In this document: in pieces, positions 9,238 through 17,088 of the stretch
How the letters are laid out: each line of letters begins with the position of its first letter
Position numbering within the stretch: the stretch's first letter is position 1
Assembly (NCBI RefSeq): GCF_007747215.1
Contig: NZ_CP036273.1
Span: forward strand, 7,672,322 to 7,736,321
Length of the DNA: 64,000 nucleotides
Source: Urbifossiella limnaea
Lineage (GTDB): Bacteria; Planctomycetota; Planctomycetia; Gemmatales; Gemmataceae
Reading direction: 5' to 3'
Translations under genes and position numbers: made by a program
The notes under the pieces: generated by a model
What the model was told of the DNA's origin: nothing
The model's input: the letters and a program-made list of their open reading frames with translations, nothing else
Databases searched by the model: none

Positions 9238-9266
9238 CCCGCCGGCCCGGTCGTCCCCCGACTCGC

Positions 9267-9689
9267 TTACGGCAGCCGCGGTGGCGAGCCGCCACCGGTC
9301 TTCTTCCCTTGCCGCCGCTGTTGTGACTTTCTGCCCGGTCGGTAGCCGGTCGATTTCGCCGGCGCCGCCCGGCGCTCGCCGGGCGGCTCGCCCTTCGCGG
9401 GGTTGGCGACAGTGTGGTAGTGGTCTCCTAGCAGCGCCGCGTCGGCCTGCCGCCGCTTCGCCGCGATCGCCTCCTTCGGCGGGTGGGCCGGGATCAGCCC
9501 CTCGCATCCGCCGATGAGATCGGCGCGACCCGCCTCAATGAGCGCCTCGCGGACCGTGAAGTAGTTATCGGGCTTGAAGAACTGCATGAGGGCACGCTGC
9601 ATTTTCCGGTCTTTCAAGCCGCGGGAGACGTGGACTTCCTTCTTGGTGAACGGGTCGATCCCCGTGTAGTAAAGTGCCGTGGCGATGTC
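9267..9689 (-). pseudogene. ygiQ 3'-end relic, copy 2
   Basis: The minus-strand frame is open from 9689 and encodes [19 protein letters not shown] through [19 protein letters not shown] to YRPGRKSQQRRQGKKTGG, matching the last 140 or so residues of the intact YgiQ. Bases 9533-9689 match 13,145-13,301 with only two differences, while the half nearer the stop is clearly more diverged. There is no start for a functional radical SAM protein and the cysteine motif is absent. The right edge of homology lies 45 bases from the end of the 2OG oxygenase gene. It is best read as a duplicated tail left by an insertion or recombination event. Confidence 0.92.
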
Positions 9690-9734
9690 ACTTGCGCCAG
9701 GGAGATACTCGATATTCCTCCAGTCGTACGGCGT

Positions 9735-12080
9735 TCACACCAGCGACGGCAGGTCGCGCAGCAGGCGGCAGTCCGTCTCGTAGCGCCGCACCGCCCGCTC
9801 GTAGGAGCCGGTCGTCTTCGTGAGGACCAGAGTGTAGGGCCGCCCGGTGCGCTCGAGGCGATGGCTCACATCGCTCCGGTGCCGCTCGATCTGGTGAATC
9901 ACGTGACTGCGCCGGTCCTCGCTCGCCGGAATGCGGCCGACCGCGGCGGTCGGGTCGGCGAGGAAGGTGTTGAGTTGCGTGCAGTAGCCGCACCGGCACT
10001 CGACCGTGGCGGGCCGGGCCCAGTCCGACGGCGGCGTCGGCTCGCGGGCCGTCGCCCGTTCGAGCTCGGTCCGCACCGCATCGAGCCACGCCCGGAGCGG
10101 CGGGGGGACCGACCCAAACCGCTCCCGCGACCACGGCACCAGCGCCTTCAGCGCGGGAACCTGGCCGCAGTCCAGCGTGAATTCGCTCGGCGATTCCCGA
10201 ACGAACCGGACCACCCGGGCCAGGTCGTCGTCGCGGCCGGCCGCAGCCAATGCCCGGAGTAGGGCCGGGAGCGAGGCTTCGGCGGCGGTCGCCGTCGTGC
10301 GGTCCGGCGGCGCCCACCGCGGCTGGCTCGCACGTTCGCAGAAGCGGGTGACGGCGGCCTTGCACAGCTCCCCGGCGAGGAGCCGCCACTCGGGGTCGTG
10401 CGTCCGCTCGCCGCAGACCTCGGCCAGCCAGTCCAGGTCGCGTGGCGCCAGCTCGCGCCGGTGCCCGTACTGGTTCGCCGGGGGGGACATCAGCAGCTTC
10501 AGTTCCCGCCCGAACGCGTCCCACCCGAACTCGCGGCACGCGGCGACGACGAACGTCGTGAGCGGCGTCACGTCGTCCCGCTCCGCCAGGACCGTCAGGA
10601 AGGCCGCGACGGCGTCCCGGTCGTGCAGCGCCAGGACGGAGGCCGGGAATTGATCGCAGGGCGAGGGGGCGGCGTGAGAGTGGGAATGCCGGTGGGGCCA
10701 GTTCGCCACGAGGGCGCGGGCGAAGCGGAGGCACTCGCCGCGGGCCGGTTCGAGCTTCGCCTTCGGCGTCTTCGCCAGCTTCTTCACCAGCGAGCAGAAC
10801 TGCGGGATGCTCGCGGTCGCGTTGCCTCGGGTGACCACGTCGTAGTGCCGCTCGCGGGGCCAGACGACGACGGCCGAGCGGTGGTACCACCGGTCGAGCG
10901 TGTTGCCGGCGTTGCCCGTGTAGCCCTCGTACTCCTCGGACGTCGGCTTCCAGTCGTCGAGGGGGACGGAGGAAACGACGGCCGCGGGGTCGAAGGCGAC
11001 GGCCCCCCACGGCTGCTTGCGGCCGTCGCGGTCGGCCCACTCCTCGCCGTACAGCTCCTCGTCGATGACCTCGCCGACTTCCACGCCGTCGGCGCGCGAT
11101 TCCCGGTCGTCCTCGTCCTCGTCGTCGCCGTAGTAGCCGTACTCGTCGTCCTCGTCGAACGCGGAATTCGTGAGGTGGCGCGACACCTGCGCCAGATGCA
11201 CGAGGCACCCGGCGTGATCGGCCGCGGCTGCGACTTCCTCGGCGCGCGTCCGGTCCGCCCCTTTGAGCAGGTCGAAGGACAGGCCGCGCTGCGTGTAGTG
11301 GTGGTCCAGCGCGAACACGAGCGGTTCCGCCGGGTGACGGGCGACCCACCCGCCGATCGCCGCGACCAGTGCGTCGGCAGGCGCCGGTTTCGCGGGCCGA
11401 ACCGCCCGCTCCGGCGCCAGGACCAGGTTGTAGGCCAGGGCGAGGCGTTGGCCGTGCGTGACGCGCTCGACTTCGTGTTCGCAGTCGGCGTAGAACGCGG
11501 CGAACCAGGCACCGTTCCCGGCGGCGGCTTCCCGGAACGGGATTTCCCGCTCGGCGGGGCCGTGCCGCACGACCAGCCGTCCGCCCTCGAACGGGTTGGG
11601 GAGGACGGCGATCAAACTCGCCACCATCCGGTCGTGCTTTTCGCTGTCGCGGTGGGGCCGGAAGAACCCGCCCTTCTCGTACACGAGCAGCTTGTAGAGT
11701 TTGGCTTCGAGCCGGTCGGCGGGCAAACCCAGCGCGGCCGCGGTCGTTCGCGTCGCGGCCGCAATTGCCGAGGTCCACTCGTCGCCGAGGCGGAATTTCT
11801 GCGGATCGAGTTCGAACGTCTTGCGGACCCGTTCGTCGACGAGCGTCTCCGTGCCCTTCCCGAACGGTGCGACGTGGCAGGCCGCGATCAGCGCCTTCGC
11901 GGCCCCGCGCCGCAGCGGCACCGGCACCGGCCCGATCCCTTCGACGACCAGCCCGGGATCGGCCACGGGCAGCGCGCCGTCCACGACGAACTTCGCCGCC
12001 CGCGTGGCCTGCCCGATCGCGGCCGCGAGCCAGTCCAGTTGCGTGGTACCGGTGTCGCGTTTCTTCCGCGCCTTCGACAT
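9735..12080 (-). CDS. 2OG-Fe(II) oxygenase (prolyl 4-hydroxylase-like) with long C-terminal extension
   Basis: This is a 781-residue protein starting at ATG 12080, with GGGAG seven bases before it. Residues about 90-215 form the double-stranded beta-helix dioxygenase: FFRPHRDSEKHDR gives the iron ligands H and D near 143-145, CEHEVERV the second His near 202, and HGQRLALAYNL the Arg that binds the 2-oxoglutarate carboxylate. The rest is helical and unassigned, with an acidic stretch (DEDDEYGYYGDDEDEDD) near 310 and a late RCGYCTQLNTFLAD segment with two cysteines. Ordinary members of the family are 200-300 residues, so the extension is notable. The substrate is unknown. It reads away from the ygiQ relic and lies 12 bases downstream of the pRiA4b-like gene. 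Confidence 0.85.
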   Translation of the reverse strand: MSKARKKRDTGTTQLDWLAAAIGQATRAAKFVVDGALPVADPGLVVEGIGPVPVPLRRGAAKALIAACHVAPFGKGTETLVDERVRKTFELDPQKFRLGDEWTSAIAAATRTTAAALGLPADRLEAKLYKLLVYEKGGFFRPHRDSEKHDRMVASLIAVLPNPFEGGRLVVRHGPAEREIPFREAAAGNGAWFAAFYADCEHEVERVTHGQRLALAYNLVLAPERAVRPAKPAPADALVAAIGGWVARHPAEPLVFALDHHYTQRGLSFDLLKGADRTRAEEVAAAADHAGCLVHLAQVSRHLTNSAFDEDDEYGYYGDDEDEDDRESRADGVEVGEVIDEELYGEEWADRDGRKQPWGAVAFDPAAVVSSVPLDDWKPTSEEYEGYTGNAGNTLDRWYHRSAVVVWPRERHYDVVTRGNATASIPQFCSLVKKLAKTPKAKLEPARGECLRFARALVANWPHRHSHSHAAPSPCDQFPASVLALHDRDAVAAFLTVLAERDDVTPLTTFVVAACREFGWDAFGRELKLLMSPPANQYGHRRELAPRDLDWLAEVCGERTHDPEWRLLAGELCKAAVTRFCERASQPRWAPPDRTTATAAEASLPALLRALAAAGRDDDLARVVRFVRESPSEFTLDCGQVPALKALVPWSRERFGSVPPPLRAWLDAVRTELERATAREPTPPSDWARPATVECRCGYCTQLNTFLADPTAAVGRIPASEDRRSHVIHQIERHRSDVSHRLERTGRPYTLVLTKTTGSYERAVRRYETDCRLLRDLPSLV

Positions 12081-12091
12081 CGCTGGCTCCC

Positions 12092-12469
12092 TTATTCCTC
12101 AGCATACTGTGGCGGAGATTGGCCTACTCGCTTGGTAACACGCGGGTAGGTGACGGTCGGAATGGCGTGCTCGATCCGCTCCACCTGAACCTGATGAAAC
12201 CACTCGTCGCCGAAGTCGAACAGGTAGCCGAAGACGCGATCCGACGTCAAACCAACGGCGTCCATCGTGGTCTTGCGGGCGTCGCCGTATCCCTTCTTGC
12301 GCTCGTGCGGGTCGGGGATGCCGTAGTTGGGCCCCTTGGGATCGAACGGCCGCTTGCCGAACTGGAACTCGTAAAGGTGTTCGTCGGACCGGTCGAACGC
12401 CGCGAAGATGGCTCGGTGAAGTTGTTCGAGCGTCTGGTCGCCGCGGACCTCGATGGTGCGGCTAATCAC
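12092..12469 (-). CDS. Plasmid pRiA4b ORF-3-like protein, N-terminus separated by a frameshift
   Basis: The frame encodes SRTIEVRGDQTLEQLHRAIF, YEFQFGKRPFDPKG, VGLTSDRVFGYLFDFGDEW and YPRVTKRVGQSPPQY, all typical of the PF07929 family. A GTG at 12469 can start it, but reading further upstream in the same frame gives GPVSEKFANKV, and the missing family N-terminus, NLYVVSVFLTG, is in the neighbouring frame at about 12,500-12,535. Loss of one G in the run at 12,497-12,501 (C-run on the plus strand) explains this. Either the gene is a recent pseudogene, it starts at the GTG, or the base is a sequencing error. The function of the family is unknown; members are often next to mobile DNA. Confidence 0.7.
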   Translation of the reverse strand: MISRTIEVRGDQTLEQLHRAIFAAFDRSDEHLYEFQFGKRPFDPKGPNYGIPDPHERKKGYGDARKTTMDAVGLTSDRVFGYLFDFGDEWFHQVQVERIEHAIPTVTYPRVTKRVGQSPPQYAEE

Positions 12470-12845
12470 CTTGTTGGCGAACTTCTCGCTGACCGGCCCC
12501 CGTCAGGAAGACCGACACGACGTACAGGTTCGCCGGGGGTGCCGCCGTCGTCGCGTCAACGCGTCTCGGCGGGTTACCGGGACGTTCGGGGCTCGTCGCC
12601 GACCTGCGCCGCTTCCACGGCGGAATCTCGTCTTCCGGGACCAGGATTCGGAGCGACCGGGGCTGGCCCGGGTGGCGCAGGACCAGGCCCTTCTTTTCCA
12701 ACGTCTTCACCATCTGATTCACCGACGGCGGCGAAACGCACAGGGCCGCGGCGATCTCGGCTTCGGCGGGCGGGCGGCCGTGCAGGCCGGCGTAGGCGTG
12801 AATGAACGCCAGGTACCGGCCCTGGGTCGGAGTGAAGTCGGCCAT
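12462..12845 (-). CDS. LexA-type winged-helix DNA-binding protein
   Basis: The ATG at 12845 gives MADFTPTQGRYLAFIHAYAGLHGRPPAEAEIAAAL and SPPSVNQMVKTLEKKGLVLR, the three-helix winged domain of LexA/MarR-like repressors; an AGGAG lies ten bases before the ATG. There is no LexA peptidase domain. After about residue 75 (LVPEDEIPPWKRRRS) the frame runs through low-complexity sequence into NLYVVSVFLTG, which belongs to the downstream pRiA4b-like protein, and ends at 12462 in out-of-frame codons. The last 25 or so residues are therefore not native. It probably regulates its own block B genes. Confidence 0.75.
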   Translation of the reverse strand: MADFTPTQGRYLAFIHAYAGLHGRPPAEAEIAAALCVSPPSVNQMVKTLEKKGLVLRHPGQPRSLRILVPEDEIPPWKRRRSATSPERPGNPPRRVDATTAAPPANLYVVSVFLTGAGQREVRQQGD

Positions 12846-12890
12846 CACTCGGGTTCTCCTCACCACCGGGCGGGTGCGGCCCGCCCCGGG

Positions 12891-15014
12891 TCACGCCTTC
12901 GGCCCACCGGACTTCTTCCCCGGGCGTCGCTGCTGCGTCTTCCGCCCCGGCCGGTACCCGGTCGGCTTGGGCGGTTCCGCCCCGCGCTCGCCGGGCGGCT
13001 CGCCCTTCGCCGGATTCGCGACGGTGTGGTAATGGTCGCCCTTGAAGGCTTCGTTCGCCTGCCGGCGCTTCGCCTCAATCGCCTCCTTCGGCGGGTGGGC
13101 CGGGATCAGCCCGTCGCACCCGCCGATCAGGTCGGCCCGGCCGGCCTCAATGAGCGCCTCGCGGACCGTGAAGTAGTTTTCGGGCTTGAAGAACTGCATG
13201 AGGGCACGCTGCATTTTCCGGTCTTTCAAGCCGCGGGAGACGTGGACTTCCTTCTTGGTGAACGGATCGATCCCCGTGTAGTAAAGTGCCGTGGCGATGT
13301 CGAACGGCGCCGGGATGAAGTCCTGCACCTGGTCCGGGCGGTAGCCCGTCCGCTTCAGGTACAGCGCCAGCTCGATCATCTCGCCCAGGTCCGAGCCCGG
13401 GTGGCCGGCGATGAAGTACGGGACGATCTGCTGCTTCGGCTTCCCCGCCGCCGCGCTCGCCGCCACGAACTGCTCGGCGAACACGTCGAAGTTGTCGATG
13501 CTCGGCTTCTTCATCAGCTCCAGCACGGTCGGGCTGGCGTGCTCGGGGGCCACCTTCAGCCGGCCGCCGGTGTGGTGCTCGGCCAGCTCCCGGACGTACT
13601 CGGGGGAGAGTTGCGCCAAATCCATCCGGATGCCGCTCGACACGGACACCTTCTTGATGCCGGGCACCTCGCGCACCTTCCGCAGCAGCTCCACCGTCGG
13701 GCCGTGGTCGGTGCCGAGGAGCTTGCAGATGCCGGGGTGGACGCACGAGAGGCGCTTGCACTTCGCCTCCACGTCGGGGCGGGTGCAGCGCATCCGGTAC
13801 ATGTTCGCCGTCGCGCCGCCCACGTCCGAGACGTGCCCCTTGAACTCGGGGTCGGCCGCGAGTTTCTCCACCTCCTTCATGATCGATTCTTGCGAGCGGC
13901 TCTGGATGATGCGGCCCTGGTGCGCGGTGATGCTGCAGAACGTGCAGCCGCCGAAGCAGCCGCGCATGATCGTCACCGAGTCCTTGATCATCTCGTGCGC
14001 CGGCACCGGCTCGGTGTAGCTCGGGTGCGGCCGGCGGGTGAACGGCAGGTCGTAGGCGGCGTCCATCTCCTCCTGCGAGAGGGGCAGGGCGGGCGGCGTC
14101 TGCACCACCGCCTGGCGGTCGTGGAACTGGACGAGGGTGGCGGCGTTGAACGGGTTCGTGTTCGTGTGGATGACGCGCGTCGCCTCGGCGAACGCGAGCT
14201 TGTCGGCGCGCACGGCCTCGTAGGAGGGCAGGAACTCGACCGGCGAGCCGGGAGCGTGAGCGACCGGAGGCGGAACGAGGTGCGAAGCCTCCGGTCGCTC
14301 ACGCTCCCGGCTCGCCAGCGCCTCGCTCTCCTTCGCGCCCAGCGCGTAGGTCACGCCGCGCAGGTCGCGCAGTTCCTTCACCGTGCCGCCGGCGGCGAGG
14401 CGGCGCGCCACCTCCACGATGGTCTTCTCGCCCATCCCGTAGCACACCAGGTCGGCCTTGCTGTCCAGCACGATGGAGCGCTTGACGGTGTCGCTCCAGT
14501 AGTCGTAGTGGGCCAGCCGCCGCAGCGAGGCCTCGACGCCGCCGGCGATCACCGGCACCCCGGGGAACGCCTCGCGGGCGCGCTGGCAGTACACCAGCGT
14601 GGCGCGGTCGGGCCGCAGCCCGATGCGGCCGCCGGGCGAGTAGGCGTCGTCGTTGCGGACCTTCTTGTTCGCCGTGTAGTGGTTGATGAGCGAGTCCATG
14701 TTCCCCGCGCTGACGGCGAAGAACAGCCGCGGCCGGCCGAACTCGCGCCACGGCTCGCACGTCTGCCACGGCGGCTGGCTCACGACCCCGACGCGGAACC
14801 CGGCCGCCTCCAGCGAGCGGTGCAGGATCGCGGCGGCGAAGCTGGGGTGATCGACGTAGGCGTCGCCGGAGACGAACACCACGTCCACGGCGTCCCACCC
14901 GCGGGCGAGCATCTCGGCGCGGGTGGTGGGCGCGAGCGGGGCGGCGTAGCGCTCGCGCCACAGGGGGAGCGACAACCGGCCGCCGGTCGGACGCGGGGAC
15001 GACGGAGCCGACAT
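12891..15014 (-). CDS. ygiQ: YgiQ family radical SAM protein
   Basis: From ATG 15014 ([12 protein letters not shown], with GAGG upstream) the protein has 707 residues. It has the B12-binding-like N-terminal region ([20 protein letters not shown]), then the radical SAM cluster motif [22 protein letters not shown] and a lysine/arginine-rich tail ([18 protein letters not shown]). The 29-residue longer start at 15101 lacks support. The biochemical role of YgiQ (UPF0313) is not established. Residues near 235-260 ([16 protein letters not shown]) are encoded by a 75-nt palindromic insertion that keeps the frame. Two relics of its 3' end lie at 9267 and 2558, so the tail of this gene appears to be a recurrent integration or recombination site. 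Confidence 0.95.
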   Translation of the reverse strand: MSAPSSPRPTGGRLSLPLWRERYAAPLAPTTRAEMLARGWDAVDVVFVSGDAYVDHPSFAAAILHRSLEAAGFRVGVVSQPPWQTCEPWREFGRPRLFFAVSAGNMDSLINHYTANKKVRNDDAYSPGGRIGLRPDRATLVYCQRAREAFPGVPVIAGGVEASLRRLAHYDYWSDTVKRSIVLDSKADLVCYGMGEKTIVEVARRLAAGGTVKELRDLRGVTYALGAKESEALASRERERPEASHLVPPPVAHAPGSPVEFLPSYEAVRADKLAFAEATRVIHTNTNPFNAATLVQFHDRQAVVQTPPALPLSQEEMDAAYDLPFTRRPHPSYTEPVPAHEMIKDSVTIMRGCFGGCTFCSITAHQGRIIQSRSQESIMKEVEKLAADPEFKGHVSDVGGATANMYRMRCTRPDVEAKCKRLSCVHPGICKLLGTDHGPTVELLRKVREVPGIKKVSVSSGIRMDLAQLSPEYVRELAEHHTGGRLKVAPEHASPTVLELMKKPSIDNFDVFAEQFVAASAAAGKPKQQIVPYFIAGHPGSDLGEMIELALYLKRTGYRPDQVQDFIPAPFDIATALYYTGIDPFTKKEVHVSRGLKDRKMQRALMQFFKPENYFTVREALIEAGRADLIGGCDGLIPAHPPKEAIEAKRRQANEAFKGDHYHTVANPAKGEPPGERGAEPPKPTGYRPGRKTQQRRPGKKSGGPKA
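14242..14316. repeat. 75-nt palindromic element inserted in frame in ygiQ
   Basis: The arms 14242-14271 and 14287-14316 are perfectly complementary over 30 bases with a 15-base loop. The length, 75 nt, is exactly 25 codons, so ygiQ stays open and gains an arginine-, proline- and valine-rich segment between [12 protein letters not shown] and [14 protein letters not shown]. This resembles palindromic elements that insert within genes (such as the Rickettsia palindromic elements), though the sequence is unrelated as far as I can see. Confidence 0.85.
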
Positions 15015-15300
15015 CAAAACCGCCTCGGGGCCGAGCGCAGGGGCGAAGTCCCATTGTAGCAGGGGGTTGAGCTCGCGCCCGGCCCCGAATTGCCGATACA
15101 ACCGTTACCCGCGATTTACACGTGTTCCTGATTTCAGGCCGGAGCGGAACGTTCGGGCGCAAATACCCCAAACTTACGCAATTCGGGCTTTCAAACGGTT
15201 GACCCGCGGGCTACTCTCTACCCCTATGCCACCCGCCCGGCCCCTACCCCGGCGTGCGGCTACTCCAGCATCGTGGCACCCGCCGCGGGAAACCGTCGCC

Positions 15301-16557
15301 ATGACCCCCAAAAACAGCAACCGCCCGTCGCGCGCCCGGCGGTTCGCCGCCGCCGCCGGCGTCGTCGCCGTCCTCGACGGAACGCCCGCCGCCGCCCAGC
15401 CGGCCGCCCCCGGCGACGTGTGGGCGTACTACTCGGAGCTGACCGCGAAGGGCTCCTTCACGTTCAAGATGGACGGGAAGCAGTACACGAAGTCGGTCGG
15501 CGCCCTCCGCTGGGACGTGCCCGCGGACCGGCTCACCGCCGCCGGCCTCGACCGCAACTTCACCGCCTTCTGCGCCGAGCCGCTCGTCGGCGTCACCGCC
15601 GGCAACACCTACCGGTTCGACGTGCAGTCGCCGGAAGACCCGGCGTCGTACGGCCTTCCGGTCACCGACGCCGGCATCGCCGAGGCCAAGCTCCGCGGCA
15701 CGTACATCCGCGAGCTGTTCGGCCGGCACTACCTCACGTCGCTGAACTTCCAGAGCCCCGACAGCGCCCGCGCCTTCCAGGCCGCGCTGTGGGAGCTGGC
15801 CTACGAGCGCGAGCTGCCGCAGGGCGAGAAGGTCGCAGCCAACCGCTTCAGCCTCGGCACCGGCACCTTCCAGTCCGACTACCCGGACGCGGCCAACCCG
15901 GCCCCGGCGTTCGTGCCCGTCGCCGAGGACATGCTGAAGTCGCTGACCGGCGACGACAACGTGTTCTACTCCAACCCGGGCCTCGCCGGCCGCGAGCTGG
16001 TGCGGATGAACGGCCTGACCAACGCGGCCGGCGCCATCGCCCAGGACCAGTACGCCCTCCGCACCGTCCCGGCCCTGGCCGGCGGCGGGGTGGCCGGGGG
16101 CGGCGGCGGCTCCGGCCTCGGCGGCTCCGGCCTCGGCGGCTCCGGCGGCGGCGGCTCCGGCTTCGGTTCCCCGGTCGGCGGGGTCGGCGGCGGTTCGGGC
16201 GGCGGGTTCGGCGGCGGTTCGGGCGGCGGGTTCGTCACGTCGCCCCCGGGCAGCTCGATCCAGTCGCCGCCCACCACCCCGCCGACGGTCACGCCGACGA
16301 TTCCGTTCGTGCCGCCGCCGATTAACTCGCCGCCGCCGCCGCCGCCGCCGCTGAACCCACCGCCGCCGGGATCGCCGCCGCCCCCGGACAGCCCGCCCCC
16401 GGGTTCGCCGCCGCCCCCGGGTTCGCCGCCGCCGGGTTCGCCGCCCCCAGGTTCGCCGCCCCCGAACCCGGTGCCGGGGCCGGGCGGGTTGCTGCTGGGC
16501 GGCATCGCGGCGCTGGCCCTGGCCGGCCGGCGTGCGCTGATGCGCACGAAGAAGTAG
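15301..16557 (+). CDS. Secreted thioester-domain-like protein with Gly/Pro-rich repeats and PEP-CTERM-like end
   Basis: The ATG at 15301 gives 418 residues; the longer frame from 15067 is unlikely. A twin-basic start and AAAAGVVAVL hydrophobic stretch ending in AAAQPAAP look like a signal peptide. The middle has FTAFCAEPLVGVTAGNTYRF and, 80 residues later, FQAALWELAYE, the Cys and Gln context of thioester-forming surface domains. Residues about 260-320 are Gly/Ser repeats and 320-395 are Pro-rich repeats (GSPPPP). The end, VPGPGGLLLGGIAALALAGRRALMRTKK read in two parts as VPGPGGLLLG and a hydrophobic helix plus basic tail, resembles PEP-CTERM sorting signals. It is probably a surface-displayed or matrix protein. 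Bases 15015-15300 upstream hold no gene and probably its promoter. Confidence 0.8.
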   Translation: MTPKNSNRPSRARRFAAAAGVVAVLDGTPAAAQPAAPGDVWAYYSELTAKGSFTFKMDGKQYTKSVGALRWDVPADRLTAAGLDRNFTAFCAEPLVGVTAGNTYRFDVQSPEDPASYGLPVTDAGIAEAKLRGTYIRELFGRHYLTSLNFQSPDSARAFQAALWELAYERELPQGEKVAANRFSLGTGTFQSDYPDAANPAPAFVPVAEDMLKSLTGDDNVFYSNPGLAGRELVRMNGLTNAAGAIAQDQYALRTVPALAGGGVAGGGGGSGLGGSGLGGSGGGGSGFGSPVGGVGGGSGGGFGGGSGGGFVTSPPGSSIQSPPTTPPTVTPTIPFVPPPINSPPPPPPPLNPPPPGSPPPPDSPPPGSPPPPGSPPPGSPPPGSPPPNPVPGPGGLLLGGIAALALAGRRALMRTKK

Positions 16558-16648
16558 TCTACAACTGGTCACTACCCGCGGGCGGCCGGCAGAATAAGAT
16601 GCCGGCCGCCCGCTCGTTTTTCCCCCGCCTCTCCCGGAGGGCCGCCGG

Positions 16649-16996
16649 ATGGCCAAGGCCCAGAAGACCGTCCTCGCCCTCACCCGCGAGCAGTTCCGCA
16701 CCCACGCCCAGCCGATGACCGTCGTCATCAACGGCAAGGAGTACCAGGTGCCGCGGAAGGAGTTCTCCACCGGCTCGCTCGGGTGGTACCTCAACGACAA
16801 GATCGACATCACCATCGACGGCGTCCCCGCGAAGGTGCAGATCGGCCTGAACCTGACGCTCGTGGGGAGCAAGGAACTGCCCGGGGCGCCGGCCGCGGAC
16901 GCGCCGGCCGCGGCGGCGGAGCCGGCGGCACCCGCGGCCGCGCCCGCGCCCACGGAGCCGGGCGGCACGAACGCGAAGGGCGAGGTGGAGTTCTAG
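16649..16996 (+). CDS. Small conserved-looking hypothetical protein
   Basis: This 115-residue protein starts at ATG 16649, nine bases after GGAGG. Its first 75 residues look folded (LALTREQFRTHAQPM, VVINGKEYQVPRKEF, GWYLNDKIDITIDGV), and the tail is an Ala/Pro-rich linker. There is no signal peptide or membrane helix. I do not recognise a family. It lies in the same direction as the secreted protein, with a palindrome right after its stop. Confidence 0.75.
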   Translation: MAKAQKTVLALTREQFRTHAQPMTVVINGKEYQVPRKEFSTGSLGWYLNDKIDITIDGVPAKVQIGLNLTLVGSKELPGAPAADAPAAAAEPAAPAAAPAPTEPGGTNAKGEVEF

Positions 16997-17009
16997 GCGC
17001 CCCTCTTCG

Positions 17010-17055
17010 GCCGCTTGCGGCGTAGCGGCGTCGACGCCGCTACGCCGCAAGCGGC
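17010..17055. terminator. Perfect palindrome, possible terminator (family D)
   Basis: Arms 17010-17030 and 17035-17055 are complementary over 21 bases with TCGA in the centre, followed by AAAA. The same GCCGCTTGCGGCGTAGCG arm recurs at 36761-36802. It lies between two plus-strand genes, 14 bases after a stop and 33 before the next start. Confidence 0.7.
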
Positions 17056-17088
17056 AAAACTCTTCTCCCCTTCCCGGAGCCCATCCCG

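Noticed and set aside
4012-9507. 1831-codon open frame on the minus strand
   Set aside because: It is antisense to three well-supported genes with Walker and nuclease motifs. Its sequence is Arg/Gly/Ala-rich with no domain, as expected from high GC on the opposite strand.
15067-15300. N-terminal extension of the secreted protein from 15067
   Set aside because: The signal peptide begins at the ATG at 15301, and the extra part runs through non-coding sequence upstream of ygiQ.
16080-16470. Tandem GC-rich repeats considered as a non-coding repeat
   Set aside because: They keep the reading frame and encode Gly/Ser and Pro-rich stalk repeats of the secreted protein.
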